DNA from: Flavobacteriaceae bacterium
GTDB lineage: Bacteria > Bacteroidota > Bacteroidia > Flavobacteriales > Flavobacteriaceae
NCBI GenBank assembly: GCA_947491985.1
Contig: CANLLR010000007.1
Location: 23,181-87,180 of the forward strand
Length of the DNA stretch: 64,000 nucleotides
Reading direction: 5' to 3'
The translations under genes and the position numbers were made by a program. Each line of letters begins with the position of its first letter. Within the stretch, counting starts at the first letter, position 1. The notes below the pieces were generated by a model. The model did no database searches and was not told the DNA's origin. It was given only the letters and a program-made list of their open reading frames with translations. This document shows, in pieces, positions 18,121 through 28,018 of this stretch.

Positions 18121-20397
18121 ATGAAGAATTTAAAAAATACTATTTTTTATTTGGTTGTAACCGGAGGTTTTACTGCTTTGATGTATTGGATTGTTTCTAA
18201 AGGAAAAGCTTTAGAAATTGGCAGAGAAGTGGTTGTGCCGTCTTCAAATGACACCTTACTTGAACAGTTTTTAACATCGTTACAACATAATTTACAACAT
18301 CCATTAGCCATTCTTTTGCTGCAAATAATCACGATTATTATTGTTGCGCGTTTTTTTGGTTGGATTTTTAGAAAGATTGGACAACCATCGGTAATTGGTG
18401 AAATTATAGCCGGAATATTTCTCGGTCCATCGCTCGTCGGAATGTATTTTCCAGAATATTCTTCGTTGTTATTTCCTGCAGCATCACTTGGTAATTTGCA
18501 ATTTTTAAGTCAAATAGGATTGATCCTTTTTATGTTTGTCATTGGAATGGAACTCGATTTGAAAGTACTCAAAAACAAGGCGAAAGAAGCTGTTGTTATC
18601 AGTCACGCCAGCATCGTGTTTCCGTTTGCATTGGGAATGGGATTGTCGTATTTTATTTACCATCAATTTGCGCCACAAGGTGTCGAGTTTTTATCGTTTA
18701 GTTTGTTCATGGGAATTGCCATGAGCATCACTGCGTTTCCAGTTTTAGCACGAATTGTACAAGAACGAGGCATTCATAAAACAAAATTAGGAACGATAGT
18801 TATTACGTGCGCAGCTGCCGACGACATCACTGCCTGGTGCATATTAGCAGCCGTTATTGCAATTGTAAAAGCCGGAACGTTTGCAAGCTCTCTTTACATC
18901 ATGGCAATGGCTTTGGTATATGTTTTAGCGATGTTGTATTTGGTAAAACCGTTCTTAAAAAAGGTCGGCGATTTGTATTCGAATCGAGACAGTATTAGTA
19001 AACCGGTTGTGGCTATCTTTTTATTGACGTTGATTATTTCATCATATTTAACAGAAATTATCGGAATTCACGCGTTGTTTGGTGCTTTTATGACCGGCGC
19101 AATCATGCCCGATATTGCAAAAATTAGAAATATTTTTATCGAAAAAGTAGAAGACGTTGCCGTGATTCTTTTATTGCCGTTGTTTTTTGTTTTTACAGGA
19201 TTACGAACGGAAATAGGGTTAATCAACGATATATACCTTTGGAAAATAACAGGCGTAATTATTTTAGTTGCCGTTATCGGAAAATTTGTCGGAAGTGCTT
19301 TAGCGGCGCGTTTTGTGGGTCAGAATTGGCGCGATAGTTTAACTATAGGCGCTTTAATGAATACACGCGGTTTGATGGAATTGGTTGTGTTGAACATTGG
19401 GTATGAATTGGGTGTTTTGTCGCCTAAAATTTTTACGATGATGGTAATTATGGCTCTGTTAACCACGTTCATGACAGGTCCAGCATTGGATACTATCAAC
19501 TACTTTTTCAAATCGAAAGATTTGCTATTGCCAAAAGATTTGCTAAATTCTAAATTTAAAATTTTAATTTCTTTCGGAAATAATGAAAAAGGAAAATCGT
19601 TGTTGCGATTGGCCAATAGTTTTGTCAAAAAGCAAGAATCGAACACCAATATTACTGCGATGCATCTTATAGTAAGCGACGAAATGCACGCTTACAATAT
19701 GGAAGAATACGAAAAGGAAACCTTCGAACCCATTTATGAAGAGTCTAAAGTTTTGAATCAAGAAATTACTACCATTTTTAAAGCAGCCGTTGATATCGAA
19801 ACGGACATTGCTGACATTGCGACGCGTGGCGATTATGATTTGGTTTTAGTAGGACTTGGTAAATCGATATTTGAAGGCTCGTTGTTGGGAAAAGTACTCG
19901 GTTTTACCACTCGAATCATTAATCCTGATCGGTTGTTGGATAAGTTCACTGGAAAGGAAGGCTTGTTCGAAAATTCGCCTTTTGACGAAAGAACACGTTT
20001 GATAATTTCCAAAAGTAAAAATCCGCTTGGCATCTTAATTGACAAAGATTTACACGCGGTGAACGAAGTTTACATTCCGATTTTCAACAATGATGATTTG
20101 TTTTTAACTTCGTATGCTAAAAAATTAATCTATAACAACAACTCGAAAATTACGTTCTTAAGCTTTAACAATAAAAGTAACATGCCCTCTTTTGAAGAAG
20201 CCATGGCGTATTTGCAAAACAAATACCCAGACAACGTTGCTATCGAAAGTGAAAGTGAATTTAAAGCGGGCTTTTTTGCCAAACAAGATTTAATGATGAT
20301 TAGTTTGGAGAGCTGGAAGAACTTAGTCGATTCGCAACCTGCTTGGTTAAGTAATGTGCCGTCAACCTTAATTATTAAGCCGAAACCAGAGAATTAA
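18121..20397 (+). CDS. Cation:proton antiporter (CPA2 family) with C-terminal cytoplasmic domain
   Basis: A 758-residue protein. Residues ~60-450 form a 12-helix Na+/H+ exchanger domain, with [19 protein letters not shown], the discontinuous-helix segment [13 protein letters not shown] (double aspartate), and [20 protein letters not shown], all typical of KefB/NhaS3-like CPA2 carriers. The C-terminal ~280 residues resemble two universal-stress-protein-like folds ([19 protein letters not shown]). There is no TrkA-N domain. The frame extends to a TTG at 18115, but ATG 18121 (MKNLKNT) is the better start. Its stop directly abuts the stop of the convergent DUF5686 gene. Confidence 0.92.
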   Translation: MKNLKNTIFYLVVTGGFTALMYWIVSKGKALEIGREVVVPSSNDTLLEQFLTSLQHNLQHPLAILLLQIITIIIVARFFGWIFRKIGQPSVIGEIIAGIFLGPSLVGMYFPEYSSLLFPAASLGNLQFLSQIGLILFMFVIGMELDLKVLKNKAKEAVVISHASIVFPFALGMGLSYFIYHQFAPQGVEFLSFSLFMGIAMSITAFPVLARIVQERGIHKTKLGTIVITCAAADDITAWCILAAVIAIVKAGTFASSLYIMAMALVYVLAMLYLVKPFLKKVGDLYSNRDSISKPVVAIFLLTLIISSYLTEIIGIHALFGAFMTGAIMPDIAKIRNIFIEKVEDVAVILLLPLFFVFTGLRTEIGLINDIYLWKITGVIILVAVIGKFVGSALAARFVGQNWRDSLTIGALMNTRGLMELVVLNIGYELGVLSPKIFTMMVIMALLTTFMTGPALDTINYFFKSKDLLLPKDLLNSKFKILISFGNNEKGKSLLRLANSFVKKQESNTNITAMHLIVSDEMHAYNMEEYEKETFEPIYEESKVLNQEITTIFKAAVDIETDIADIATRGDYDLVLVGLGKSIFEGSLLGKVLGFTTRIINPDRLLDKFTGKEGLFENSPFDERTRLIISKSKNPLGILIDKDLHAVNEVYIPIFNNDDLFLTSYAKKLIYNNNSKITFLSFNNKSNMPSFEEAMAYLQNKYPDNVAIESESEFKAGFFAKQDLMMISLESWKNLVDSQPAWLSNVPSTLIIKPKPEN

Positions 20398-22881
20398 TTA
20401 AATTCCCAAATTTAAAACGTAGGCAATTTTTAACGCTAAATTATCTTCAAAACGCGGCAATCCGTTAGGGCCATAACGGTAAAAAAGAGTACATCCTAAG
20501 CCTTTATATATTTGATTGATTTCGACACCACTTTCAATAAACCCTTTATCAAGTGTTTTGTATTCAAAATTCTGATGCTGTTCGGGTTTGTCCATATTTC
20601 CCCAGGCCAACCGCGTCACAATCGAAAATTCGGGTTTGATTTTATATGCAATTCTTACTCGGTTAAACGTATGACGCGCTTGAAACGACGCATAATTATT
20701 CGAGAAAAACTCATTGAAATACATCGTTTCAAAACTGTTTTTTCCTGCAAAAGTAATTCGTTGTAACAAGGTTTCTCTATTTAAATTATTTGGCGCGATA
20801 CTGTACAAATGCGTAATCGGAATATCGCCTGTTGCAATTCCGGCTTGAAAAATAAACGAAGAATTTTGTCCCGATAAATACGGAATGTCGTGTGCGATTT
20901 TAACATCAATTTTCGAAAAATTAAAATCATTTCCTAACATATTCGGGATCGATTTGGTGTATTGAAATGAAAATTTCGGAAAACGCTTTTCATATTCGAT
21001 TCGCCCAGTAGACGTTTGCATGTAACCACTAAACGGATTCCACTGTAATGACAATTGTGCCGTTGTCATAGTGTAATTGCTATACATCGTATCTTTTGTC
21101 AAAAAGATATAATCAAAAAGCGGTTGAATTTCGCTTCTAGAAATACCAAAATAGGCTTCTACTTTCGGAATGTATTTGCTCTCTATAAAGGAAGAATAGG
21201 TTTTGATATTATAAAAAGTAGAAATGTTTATTGGGCGCGGATCGTAAATTCGGAAACGTTTTTGTTGCGTAGCAAATAAAATTTGGCCAATTTCATTCAA
21301 GTCATCAGAATACGAAACACTGAGCCATGAATTGGTTTTTTTATCTAGTAAATAAGATGGTGTGATACCATATTTTAATTCACGATCTTTTAATCCGTAA
21401 GCACCAAAGAAACCGATTTTATATTGCGATGATAATTTGGCATTGGTAACGCCACCAATTCCCAATCGGAATCCTTCGTAATTGTTGTATTTTATGATAC
21501 TTTTTAAATCGATATCGACAATTTTAAACGGAATAAAACCGTTGATGATTTTTTTTCCGAAAACTAATTTTTGTTCGATGTTTTCGACTCTTGAAATACT
21601 ATCTAAAATAGCATATGTTGGGATTTTTCGAATATCAACTGTATCTTTTTTGAAGAAATTCCAATACGATTCGGGTTTTTTCATGATGTCTTCCATCACT
21701 TCCAATTTTATTTTTGGATCTTTAAAAGTAACGGGTTGGTTTATTTTTACATCATATGGAACCGATTCAATTTTTATGTACGTTTGATCGGAAGCATCTA
21801 CTTTTAAGCGTTCTTTAGCGGATGCATCGAATTTTATTGTCGCACCAAGTAGTTTGATATTTTCAGAATTATTTCCTTTTATTACAGTAAAACTTCGCTT
21901 TTCGGGAAACCAAATTCCGTGTTCTTTTAAATAGCTAAACGAATACGTCGCATTAATATTGGCAACACCATAAATTCGGTAAAATGCTTTTGCAATAGCA
22001 AATGATTCGGCATCTACATACAACAACCCACGCAAGCCATTTGAGTTTGGTTTTTTCGGTTGGAAATACACACTGTAAACGGATCTGTTTTGAATTTGTA
22101 AGGTGTCAATCACTTTAAAAACGTACATTTTTCTACCTACACTCGATAGCGGATTGATGATTGGAATTTCAATAATGTGCATCGGATTATCATACACTGA
22201 GTACGATATCATTTTTAATCCAAGGTAATCGTATACCAATTGTTTCAACCCCGACATGCGTGTGGCAATTACGGTTTCTTTGGTGCCTTTGTGGTTGTGT
22301 TGAATCTGATTCACTTTTTCAATTTGGTACAAATGCTGTTTTTCTATGAATTTTTTGTACCGATAATTGGACGAATCGAGTTTGATTTTACGTCCGCCAA
22401 AAAGACGCTTCTTAACAATGGTGTCGATTTTACTGGTAATAGAATCGGGATTTGCCGTTACTAAAAGGTATTCGTAATTATTATATTCGAAAGAGGAAAG
22501 CGCTTTTTCGGGTTGGTTTTTAGGTTTGTTGTCAATTACTTTTTTTATGAGCAGATTGACTTCATTGTCTGAATAAATTTCGGTTTTTTTTAAAACTTCA
22601 TTACGGATCATTTTTATTAGCAAAAAAGTCGCGTCTTTGCTTAAATAATAGTTTTTGTCGTAATAGCCTTTGTACGAACAAACAAGTGGTTTGTTGTTGT
22701 TTACTATTTCGATGGAAAATTTTCCTTCCCAATCGGCGGCAATTATTTTGTTGTTGTAGGCTATTTTAGCAAATGCAACGGGAACAGTAGAATCAAAATC
22801 GATAATTTGACCTTGCATTATTTTTTGCGAGAAAGTGCAACTACAATAAATAAGAAAGAGATAAATCCAAAAATTTCGCAT
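20398..22881 (-). CDS. DUF5686 family outer-membrane protein with CarboxypepD_reg-like N-terminus
   Basis: This 827-residue exported protein has a signal peptide ending CSCTFSQ, then a carboxypeptidase-regulatory-like beta-sandwich (about residues 20-100: QGQIIDFDSTVPVAFAKIAY) found on many Bacteroidota outer-membrane proteins. The remainder is the DUF5686 region, ending in a beta-barrel with GLGCTLFYRYGPNG and a final strand LALKIAYVLNLGI. Members are abundant in Flavobacteriaceae and uncharacterised. Possible terminator-like pairing CTGTCT/AGACAG lies upstream at about 22924-22970. Confidence 0.88.
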   Translation of the reverse strand: MRNFWIYLFLIYCSCTFSQKIMQGQIIDFDSTVPVAFAKIAYNNKIIAADWEGKFSIEIVNNNKPLVCSYKGYYDKNYYLSKDATFLLIKMIRNEVLKKTEIYSDNEVNLLIKKVIDNKPKNQPEKALSSFEYNNYEYLLVTANPDSITSKIDTIVKKRLFGGRKIKLDSSNYRYKKFIEKQHLYQIEKVNQIQHNHKGTKETVIATRMSGLKQLVYDYLGLKMISYSVYDNPMHIIEIPIINPLSSVGRKMYVFKVIDTLQIQNRSVYSVYFQPKKPNSNGLRGLLYVDAESFAIAKAFYRIYGVANINATYSFSYLKEHGIWFPEKRSFTVIKGNNSENIKLLGATIKFDASAKERLKVDASDQTYIKIESVPYDVKINQPVTFKDPKIKLEVMEDIMKKPESYWNFFKKDTVDIRKIPTYAILDSISRVENIEQKLVFGKKIINGFIPFKIVDIDLKSIIKYNNYEGFRLGIGGVTNAKLSSQYKIGFFGAYGLKDRELKYGITPSYLLDKKTNSWLSVSYSDDLNEIGQILFATQQKRFRIYDPRPINISTFYNIKTYSSFIESKYIPKVEAYFGISRSEIQPLFDYIFLTKDTMYSNYTMTTAQLSLQWNPFSGYMQTSTGRIEYEKRFPKFSFQYTKSIPNMLGNDFNFSKIDVKIAHDIPYLSGQNSSFIFQAGIATGDIPITHLYSIAPNNLNRETLLQRITFAGKNSFETMYFNEFFSNNYASFQARHTFNRVRIAYKIKPEFSIVTRLAWGNMDKPEQHQNFEYKTLDKGFIESGVEINQIYKGLGCTLFYRYGPNGLPRFEDNLALKIAYVLNLGI

Positions 22882-22993
22882 GTTCGCTTTTTAATTGCCC
22901 CACAAAAATAGGCATAAAAAAAACTGTCTCCTTATGCTTCTTTAAAAAAAACAGCTGAAAGACAGATTTTTAGTATAGTTTTAATGAAGTGCG

Positions 22994-23554
22994 TTACACT
23001 TTCATAATTTCGGCTTCCTTGTGCACCAAATGCTCTTCGGCTTTTTTGATGAAGGCATCGGTGAGCTTTTGGATTTCCTCTTCGGCTGTTTTACAAACAT
23101 CTTCGGAAGTTCCTTCTTTTTCTAATTTTTTGATGTCGGTATTGGCATCTTTTCGGGCATTTCTAATTCCGATTTTAGCGTCTTCTGTTTCGGCTTTAGC
23201 TTGTTTTACTAAGTCACGACGGCGTTCTTCTGTTAATGGCGGAACACTTATGATGATGACATCGCCATTGTTCATCGGATTAAAACCCAAATTAGCAACC
23301 ATGATCGCTTTTTCGATGGGTTGTAACATGCTTTTTTCGTAAGCTTGAATAGTAATTGTTCGCGCATCCGGAACATTTACATTGGCAATTTGCGACAACG
23401 GCGTTTGCGATCCGTAATAATCAACAAAAACACTTCCTAGCATTTGTGGTGAGGCTTTACCGGCACGAATGTTTAAAAATGATTTTTCTAAGTGGTCTAC
23501 AGAACCATTCATCGATTCTTTTGCGCTGTCTAATATGAATTCAATTTCTTCCAT
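22994..23554 (-). CDS. frr: Ribosome recycling factor
   Basis: A 186-residue protein of normal length for RRF, which splits post-termination ribosomes with EF-G. The family hallmarks are visible: LNIRAGKASPQML near the start, YYGSQTPLSQIANVNVPDARTI, and the helical LTEERRRDLVKQAK segment. It follows pyrH in the same direction, a pairing conserved across bacteria; the 77-base gap holds a period-7 palindrome. Confidence 0.97.
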   Translation of the reverse strand: MEEIEFILDSAKESMNGSVDHLEKSFLNIRAGKASPQMLGSVFVDYYGSQTPLSQIANVNVPDARTITIQAYEKSMLQPIEKAIMVANLGFNPMNNGDVIIISVPPLTEERRRDLVKQAKAETEDAKIGIRNARKDANTDIKKLEKEGTSEDVCKTAEEEIQKLTDAFIKKAEEHLVHKEAEIMKV

Positions 23555-23562
23555 AAATTTTA

Positions 23563-23620
23563 GTATTCAGTATTCAATGTTCAGTGTTCAGTCAAATTCT
23601 GCAAACTGAACACTGAACAC
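23563..23620. repeat. Period-7 palindromic repeat in the pyrH-frr gap
   Basis: Four 7-base words (GTATTCA, GTATTCA, ATGTTCA, GTGTTCA) run from 23563 to 23590. The end TGTTCAGTGTTCAGT (23578-23592) is the perfect reverse complement of 23605-23619, with a 12-base loop. It therefore forms a 15-bp hairpin in the pyrH-frr transcript. Confidence 0.75.
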
Positions 23621-23631
23621 CGCTCACTTTT

Positions 23632-24345
23632 TTATATATTAACTACTGTTCCAATATTTTCGCCTTCACAAATTCTCAATAAATTTCCTTGTTTGTTCAT
23701 GTCAAAAACCACGATAGGTAATTTATTTTCCTGACTTAACGTAAAAGCCGTTGTGTCCATGACGTTCAAACCTTTTTTCAAAACATCTTCAAAAGAAATG
23801 AAATCAAATTTTACAGCCGAAGCATCTTTTTCGGGATCGGCATTGTATACACCATCGACACGAGTGCCTTTTAAAATCACATCGGCGTGGACTTCAACGC
23901 CACGTAAAACAGCGGCAGTATCGGTGGTAAAATACGGATTTCCGGTTCCGGCGCCAAAAATAACAATTCGTCCTTTTTCTAAATGTCGTACCGCTCTTCT
24001 TTTGATGTACGGTTCGGCAATTGCTTCGATTTTTAATGCGGTTTGCAAACGAGTAAGCATTCCTTTGTCTTCTAAAGCACCTTGCAAAGCCATTCCGTTA
24101 ATAACCGTTGCTAGCATTCCCATGTAATCGCCTTGAACGCGATCCATTCCGTTGCTTGCGCCAGCAATTCCTCTAAAAATATTTCCTCCTCCAATTACAA
24201 TGGCAATTTGAACACCTTTGTCGTGTATTTGCTTAATTTCATCTGCATATTCTGCCAAACGCTTTGGGTCAATTCCGTACTGTCTGTCGCCCATTAAAGC
24301 TTCGCCACTCAATTTTAAAAGAATTCTTTTGTACTTAATTGCCAT
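23632..24345 (-). CDS. pyrH: UMP kinase (uridylate kinase)
   Basis: A 237-residue amino-acid-kinase-fold enzyme that converts UMP to UDP. It shows the N-terminal [14 protein letters not shown], the nucleotide-binding [12 protein letters not shown], the [15 protein letters not shown] loop and the C-terminal [13 protein letters not shown], all typical of bacterial hexameric PyrH. No truncation. First gene of the pyrH-frr pair. Divergent from the thioredoxin-like gene at 24488. Confidence 0.97.
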   Translation of the reverse strand: MAIKYKRILLKLSGEALMGDRQYGIDPKRLAEYADEIKQIHDKGVQIAIVIGGGNIFRGIAGASNGMDRVQGDYMGMLATVINGMALQGALEDKGMLTRLQTALKIEAIAEPYIKRRAVRHLEKGRIVIFGAGTGNPYFTTDTAAVLRGVEVHADVILKGTRVDGVYNADPEKDASAVKFDFISFEDVLKKGLNVMDTTAFTLSQENKLPIVVFDMNKQGNLLRICEGENIGTVVNI

Positions 24346-24437
24346 TTATTTTTTCTTAGAAGTTGTCTGTTTAGTGATGCAAATATAAACATTTACTTAT
24401 TTTATTTTTACCAAAAATGAAGTTGTGTAACATTTCT

Positions 24438-24471
24438 TGCCAAGATTTCTACAACGGATGTGTAACTTTGT
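24438..24471 (+). promoter_or_regulatory. Bacteroidota-type promoter for the thioredoxin-like gene
   Basis: TTG at 24438-24440, a 23-base spacer, then TAACTTTG at 24464-24471 (full match to TAnnTTTG), 17 bases before the ATG. Confidence 0.6.
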
Positions 24472-24487
24472 ACTTTAAAACATTAAA

Positions 24488-25081
24488 ATGGAAGCCATTC
24501 TTAAAAAAAGTCTCGAAAACAGTTATTCGTATGTAAAATATAGAAACCTGATTACCGCTTTATTGAAAGACCATAAAGTTACTGGACATGAGCAATCCGA
24601 CGCTTTGTTGCATTATTCTGAATTAAATGAAGCGCGATTGCACCGATTGGATAAAACCATTCAGGTGGTGGACGAAGTGTGCGTTTTTCTTAAAAATATT
24701 GAAAAAATATATATATGGTTGGTCATTTCTGAAGGTTGGTGTGGCGATGCTGCACAAATTTTGCCGGTTATCAATAAAATGGCGGAAGTATCTGATAAAA
24801 TTGATTTTCGAATTGTATTGCGTGACGATAATCCAGAAGTGATGAACATGTTTTTGACTAACGAAACCAAGTCGATTCCGATTTTGATCGTAATTGATAA
24901 AGAAACAGGAGAAGTGGTGAATCATTTCGGACCGCGACCAACAGCAGCCAAACAACTTATTTTGGATTATAAAGCGCAACACGGAGTGGTTGACGAGCCT
25001 GCAAAAATTGCCTTGCAAAAATGGTATTTAGCCGATAAAGGAATTAGTATACAGAAGGAAATTATGCACTTGATGTCATAA
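24488..25081 (+). CDS. Thioredoxin-fold protein with single active-site cysteine
   Basis: A 197-residue cytoplasmic protein of the thioredoxin-like superfamily. The redox site reads SEGWCGDAAQ, so only the first of the two usual CxxC cysteines is present, and the cis-proline loop is KSIPILIVID. Such monothiol members are common in Bacteroidota; whether they are reductases or chaperone-like is unknown. No signal peptide. The 3' end overlaps the convergent truB gene by 20 bases. Confidence 0.85.
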   Translation: MEAILKKSLENSYSYVKYRNLITALLKDHKVTGHEQSDALLHYSELNEARLHRLDKTIQVVDEVCVFLKNIEKIYIWLVISEGWCGDAAQILPVINKMAEVSDKIDFRIVLRDDNPEVMNMFLTNETKSIPILIVIDKETGEVVNHFGPRPTAAKQLILDYKAQHGVVDEPAKIALQKWYLADKGISIQKEIMHLMS

Positions 25082-25766
25082 TATGTTGCTCGAAAACTTC
25101 AGGGGTTACTCCAACTTCAACATCATACGCTCCAATTTTTGTTCGTCGCAAAGCCGATAAATAACCTCCAGATTGTAATGCTTTTCCAAAATCAAAAGCC
25201 AACGAGCGAATGTAAGTTCCTTTGCTGCATTGCACTCGAAAGTCGATTTTGGGCAAATCTACACGCGTGATTTCAAATTCATAAATGGTGGTTTTTCTAA
25301 AAGCAATTTCAACTTCTTCTCCCGCACGAGCGTGTTCGTACAAACGTTTTCCGTCTTTTTTAATGGCTGAAAAAACAGGTGGTTTTTGGTCGATTTCACC
25401 TAAAAATTGTTTCGTAGTTTCTTGAATTAAATTTTCTGTAATATGCTCCGTTGGAAACGTTGCATCTACTTCGGTTTCTAAATCATACGAAGGTGTCGTT
25501 GCGCCAAGGGTAATGGTTCCGGTGTATTCTTTGGTTTGACTTTGAATCTCTGAAATGGTTTTGGTAAATTTTCCGGTGCAAATAATCAACAAACCAGTCG
25601 CTAGCGGATCTAAGGTTCCGGCGTGACCGATTTTAAACTTTTTAGGTAAATTGTAGTGGTGTTTTAAAAGGTATTTCAATTTATTTACCGCTTGAAACGA
25701 ACTCCATTTCAAAGGTTTGTCAATTAAAATAATTTGACCGTTTAAGAAATCATCGGCTGTTTTCAA
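25062..25766 (-). CDS. truB: tRNA pseudouridine(55) synthase TruB
   Basis: A 234-residue enzyme that makes pseudouridine 55 in the tRNA T-loop. The catalytic aspartate motif is GHAGTLDPLATGLL, and the family KPLKWSSFQAVNKL, RLYEHARAGE and GTYIRSLAFDFG motifs are present. It lacks the C-terminal PUA extension of the longer enterobacterial form, as usual in Bacteroidota. It is 3 bases downstream of uppP and belongs to the ftsX-DUF3098-uppP-truB operon. Confidence 0.96.
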   Translation of the reverse strand: MKTADDFLNGQIILIDKPLKWSSFQAVNKLKYLLKHHYNLPKKFKIGHAGTLDPLATGLLIICTGKFTKTISEIQSQTKEYTGTITLGATTPSYDLETEVDATFPTEHITENLIQETTKQFLGEIDQKPPVFSAIKKDGKRLYEHARAGEEVEIAFRKTTIYEFEITRVDLPKIDFRVQCSKGTYIRSLAFDFGKALQSGGYLSALRRTKIGAYDVEVGVTPEVFEQHIMTSSA

Positions 25767-25769
25767 GGG

Positions 25770-26579
25770 TTATTTGTTTAAAGAAAAATATGTCAATAAA
25801 AGAACTCCCGCCACAATTCGATAATAACCCCAAGGTTTGAATCCGTATTTTTTGATGATTCCAATGAAAAATTTAATTGCCAAAACAGCGACTACAAAAG
25901 CGACTATGTTTCCTATAAAAAATAATTTCATGTACTCACTAGATTGGGTTAACAATTCGTATCCTTTGAGTTGTGTAACTTCATAGGTTTTTAAAAAAAG
26001 CGAGTAGGTTGTTACTGCCAACATGGTCGGAACAGCTAAAAAGAACGAAAACTCAGCAGCCGTTTCTCGAGTCAAACCTTGTTGCATTCCACCAATAATC
26101 GAAGCAGCAGAACGACTCGTTCCGGGCATCATCGCCAAACATTGCCAAAATCCTATGGCGACAGCTTTTTTTATAGAAATATCTTCTTCAGCGGCTACTG
26201 TAGGATGATTGAAACGGTTGTCTACAAAAAGTAAAATGACACCACCTACTATCAAAACAATTGCAATTGGAATTGGATTTCCGAGTAATGCGTCGATTTT
26301 ATCATCGAATATTTTTCCTAAAACCAGCGCCGGAATTACAGCGCAAATGAGTTTGATGTAGAAATTGATTTTTCTAAAATCGAAAAACTTCTTCCAATAC
26401 AAAACTACGACCGCCAAAATGGCTCCGAATTGAATGGCGACTTGAAACAATTTCACAAAATCGTCATTTTGAATTCCGAAATAAGAACTGGTAAAAATCA
26501 TGTGTGCTGTAGAAGAAATCGGTAAGTATTCGGTCAAACCTTCTACAATGGCAATGATAATCGCTTGTATATAATCCAT
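25770..26579 (-). CDS. uppP: Undecaprenyl-diphosphatase
   Basis: A 269-residue integral membrane protein of the BacA/UppP family, which recycles undecaprenyl pyrophosphate for cell-wall synthesis and confers bacitracin tolerance when abundant. The two conserved blocks are EGLTEYLPISSTAHM near the N-terminus and PGTSRSAASIIGGMQQGL in the middle, with eight or so membrane helices. It is the third gene of the ftsX-DUF3098-uppP-truB operon, fitting an envelope-growth theme. Confidence 0.96.
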   Translation of the reverse strand: MDYIQAIIIAIVEGLTEYLPISSTAHMIFTSSYFGIQNDDFVKLFQVAIQFGAILAVVVLYWKKFFDFRKINFYIKLICAVIPALVLGKIFDDKIDALLGNPIPIAIVLIVGGVILLFVDNRFNHPTVAAEEDISIKKAVAIGFWQCLAMMPGTSRSAASIIGGMQQGLTRETAAEFSFFLAVPTMLAVTTYSLFLKTYEVTQLKGYELLTQSSEYMKLFFIGNIVAFVVAVLAIKFFIGIIKKYGFKPWGYYRIVAGVLLLTYFSLNK

Positions 26580-26629
26580 TTTTAGTCTTTAGAATGGGTT
26601 GTTTAAGAACGTATTCTGAGAATGGAACA

Positions 26630-26872
26630 CTATTTTTTAGGATTTTTAAAAATCGAATAAATCGTAATTCCAAAACCAAACAACACCATAGTTGGCGCCA
26701 ATCGAATGCGTCTAAAACTAAACAATTCGACTTCTTTAAAAACGTTAAGGTCTTCACTTCCTCCGCCACTCATCAAAATAAATCCGAGTGAAATTACTGC
26801 CAATCCGATAAGTAAAATTTTATAGTTTACGCCCTCAAATAAAAATCCGTTTTTGTTTTCGTTTGCTTTCAT
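26630..26872 (-). CDS. DUF3098 small membrane protein
   Basis: This 80-residue protein has two membrane helices (YKILLIGLAVISLGFILMSGG and TMVLFGFGITIYSIF) separated by a short charged loop with FRRIRLAP. This is the DUF3098 family, which in Flavobacteria sits between ftsX and uppP exactly as here. Function unknown; the conserved order suggests a role with cell division or wall-precursor recycling (inference). Confidence 0.88.
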   Translation of the reverse strand: MKANENKNGFLFEGVNYKILLIGLAVISLGFILMSGGGSEDLNVFKEVELFSFRRIRLAPTMVLFGFGITIYSIFKNPKK

Positions 26873-26921
26873 ATGTTGTTATTTAGTCTATCTTCTATAC
26901 TCTATTTCTGTTCTCTTTTGT

Positions 26922-27797
26922 CTAATACAAATCGTCCGTTCTTAAATTCAAAAATCGTTGGGTAGCAAAATACGTGCTAATCCATGTTATCAAAACTCCA
27001 AGTAGTAATACCAATAAGAGCACGCCAATGGTCAATTCGATGTCGCTAAAAATAGCCATGGTTGGATAATTGATGTTGATGTAAAACAACAAACCAATCA
27101 ATGCCAAAATAGCTAATACCGAACCAATCAATCCCAAAATAATGCTTTGTTTAATGAATGGTTTTCGGATAAACGATTTAGTGGCTCCCACCATTTGCAT
27201 CGTTTTAATGATAAAACGATTGGCATAAATAGACAAACGCATCGAACTGTTGATGAGTAAGACCGAAATAAAGGCAAACAACCCGCTGATTATTAAGATC
27301 CACATGCTTATTCTTTGCACGTTGTCATTTACTAGAGTGATCAGTTGTTTGTCGTAAACAATATCGGCCACCATCGGATTTTGACGCAATTTTCGTTCTA
27401 CTTTTGAAAATCCTGGGTTGGTAACATATTCGGCTTTCAAATGAATATCGTAGGAGTTTTGAAGCGGATTTGCACCTAAGAACTGCATAAAATTCTCGCC
27501 AAATACTTTTTCGTGTTCTTTGGCTGCCGCTTCTTTCGATACAAATTTGTAGTCTTTGGCAAATTTTGCTGTTTTCATTTCGGCGTCAAAAGCCTTAAAA
27601 ACAGTATCGTTGGCGTCACTTTTAAAGAAAACGGTCATAACAATATCTTCTTTAAAATTATCGGACAAACGTTTCGAATTGATAACGAAAAGTCCAAGTA
27701 ATCCGAGTAAAAACAATACTAGAAAAACACTCAAAACCACTGAAAAATAAGAAGTAATTACCCTACGTTTTTGAAACTTATCGAAATTAGATGCCAT
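26922..27797 (-). CDS. ftsX: Cell-division ABC permease FtsX
   Basis: A 291-residue FtsX: a short cytoplasmic start, a first helix at about 18-42, an extracytoplasmic domain of ~110 residues (FKEDIVMTVFFKSDAND), then three helices from about 165 to 280. With FtsE (not in the window) it controls peptidoglycan hydrolases at the septum. The motif FIIKTMQMVGATKSFIRKPF links the domain to the last helices and is typical. It heads the operon with DUF3098, uppP and truB. Confidence 0.94.
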   Translation of the reverse strand: MASNFDKFQKRRVITSYFSVVLSVFLVLFLLGLLGLFVINSKRLSDNFKEDIVMTVFFKSDANDTVFKAFDAEMKTAKFAKDYKFVSKEAAAKEHEKVFGENFMQFLGANPLQNSYDIHLKAEYVTNPGFSKVERKLRQNPMVADIVYDKQLITLVNDNVQRISMWILIISGLFAFISVLLINSSMRLSIYANRFIIKTMQMVGATKSFIRKPFIKQSIILGLIGSVLAILALIGLLFYININYPTMAIFSDIELTIGVLLLVLLLGVLITWISTYFATQRFLNLRTDDLY

Positions 27798-27862
27798 ACA
27801 TTGTAATTTAAGCCGTAAAAATAAAAAAGAAATTTGGTTCTTACAGATTATAACGTTTAAAG

Positions 27863-27894
27863 TTTTGACTTTAGTGTAATGAAACGTAAATTTG
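27863..27894 (+). promoter_or_regulatory. Bacteroidota-type promoter for leuS
   Basis: TTTTG at 27863-27867, a 19-base spacer and TAAATTTG at 27887-27894, a full consensus match, about 125 bases before the leuS ATG. A second TAACTTTG lies some 35 bases downstream. Confidence 0.65.
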
Positions 27895-28018
27895 CCAGCA
27901 ATTGCACAGACATTAACTTTCGATTAACTTTGGTCACTTTTTCGCTATTTTTAATTAAAGTAATTTCTTACAACATGAGACGTGGTTTTTGACAATATAG
28001 AAACAATAAAATAAGAGA

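Noticed and set aside
23563..23620. CRISPR array
   Set aside because: The repeats have a 7-base period with no spacers and no cas genes.
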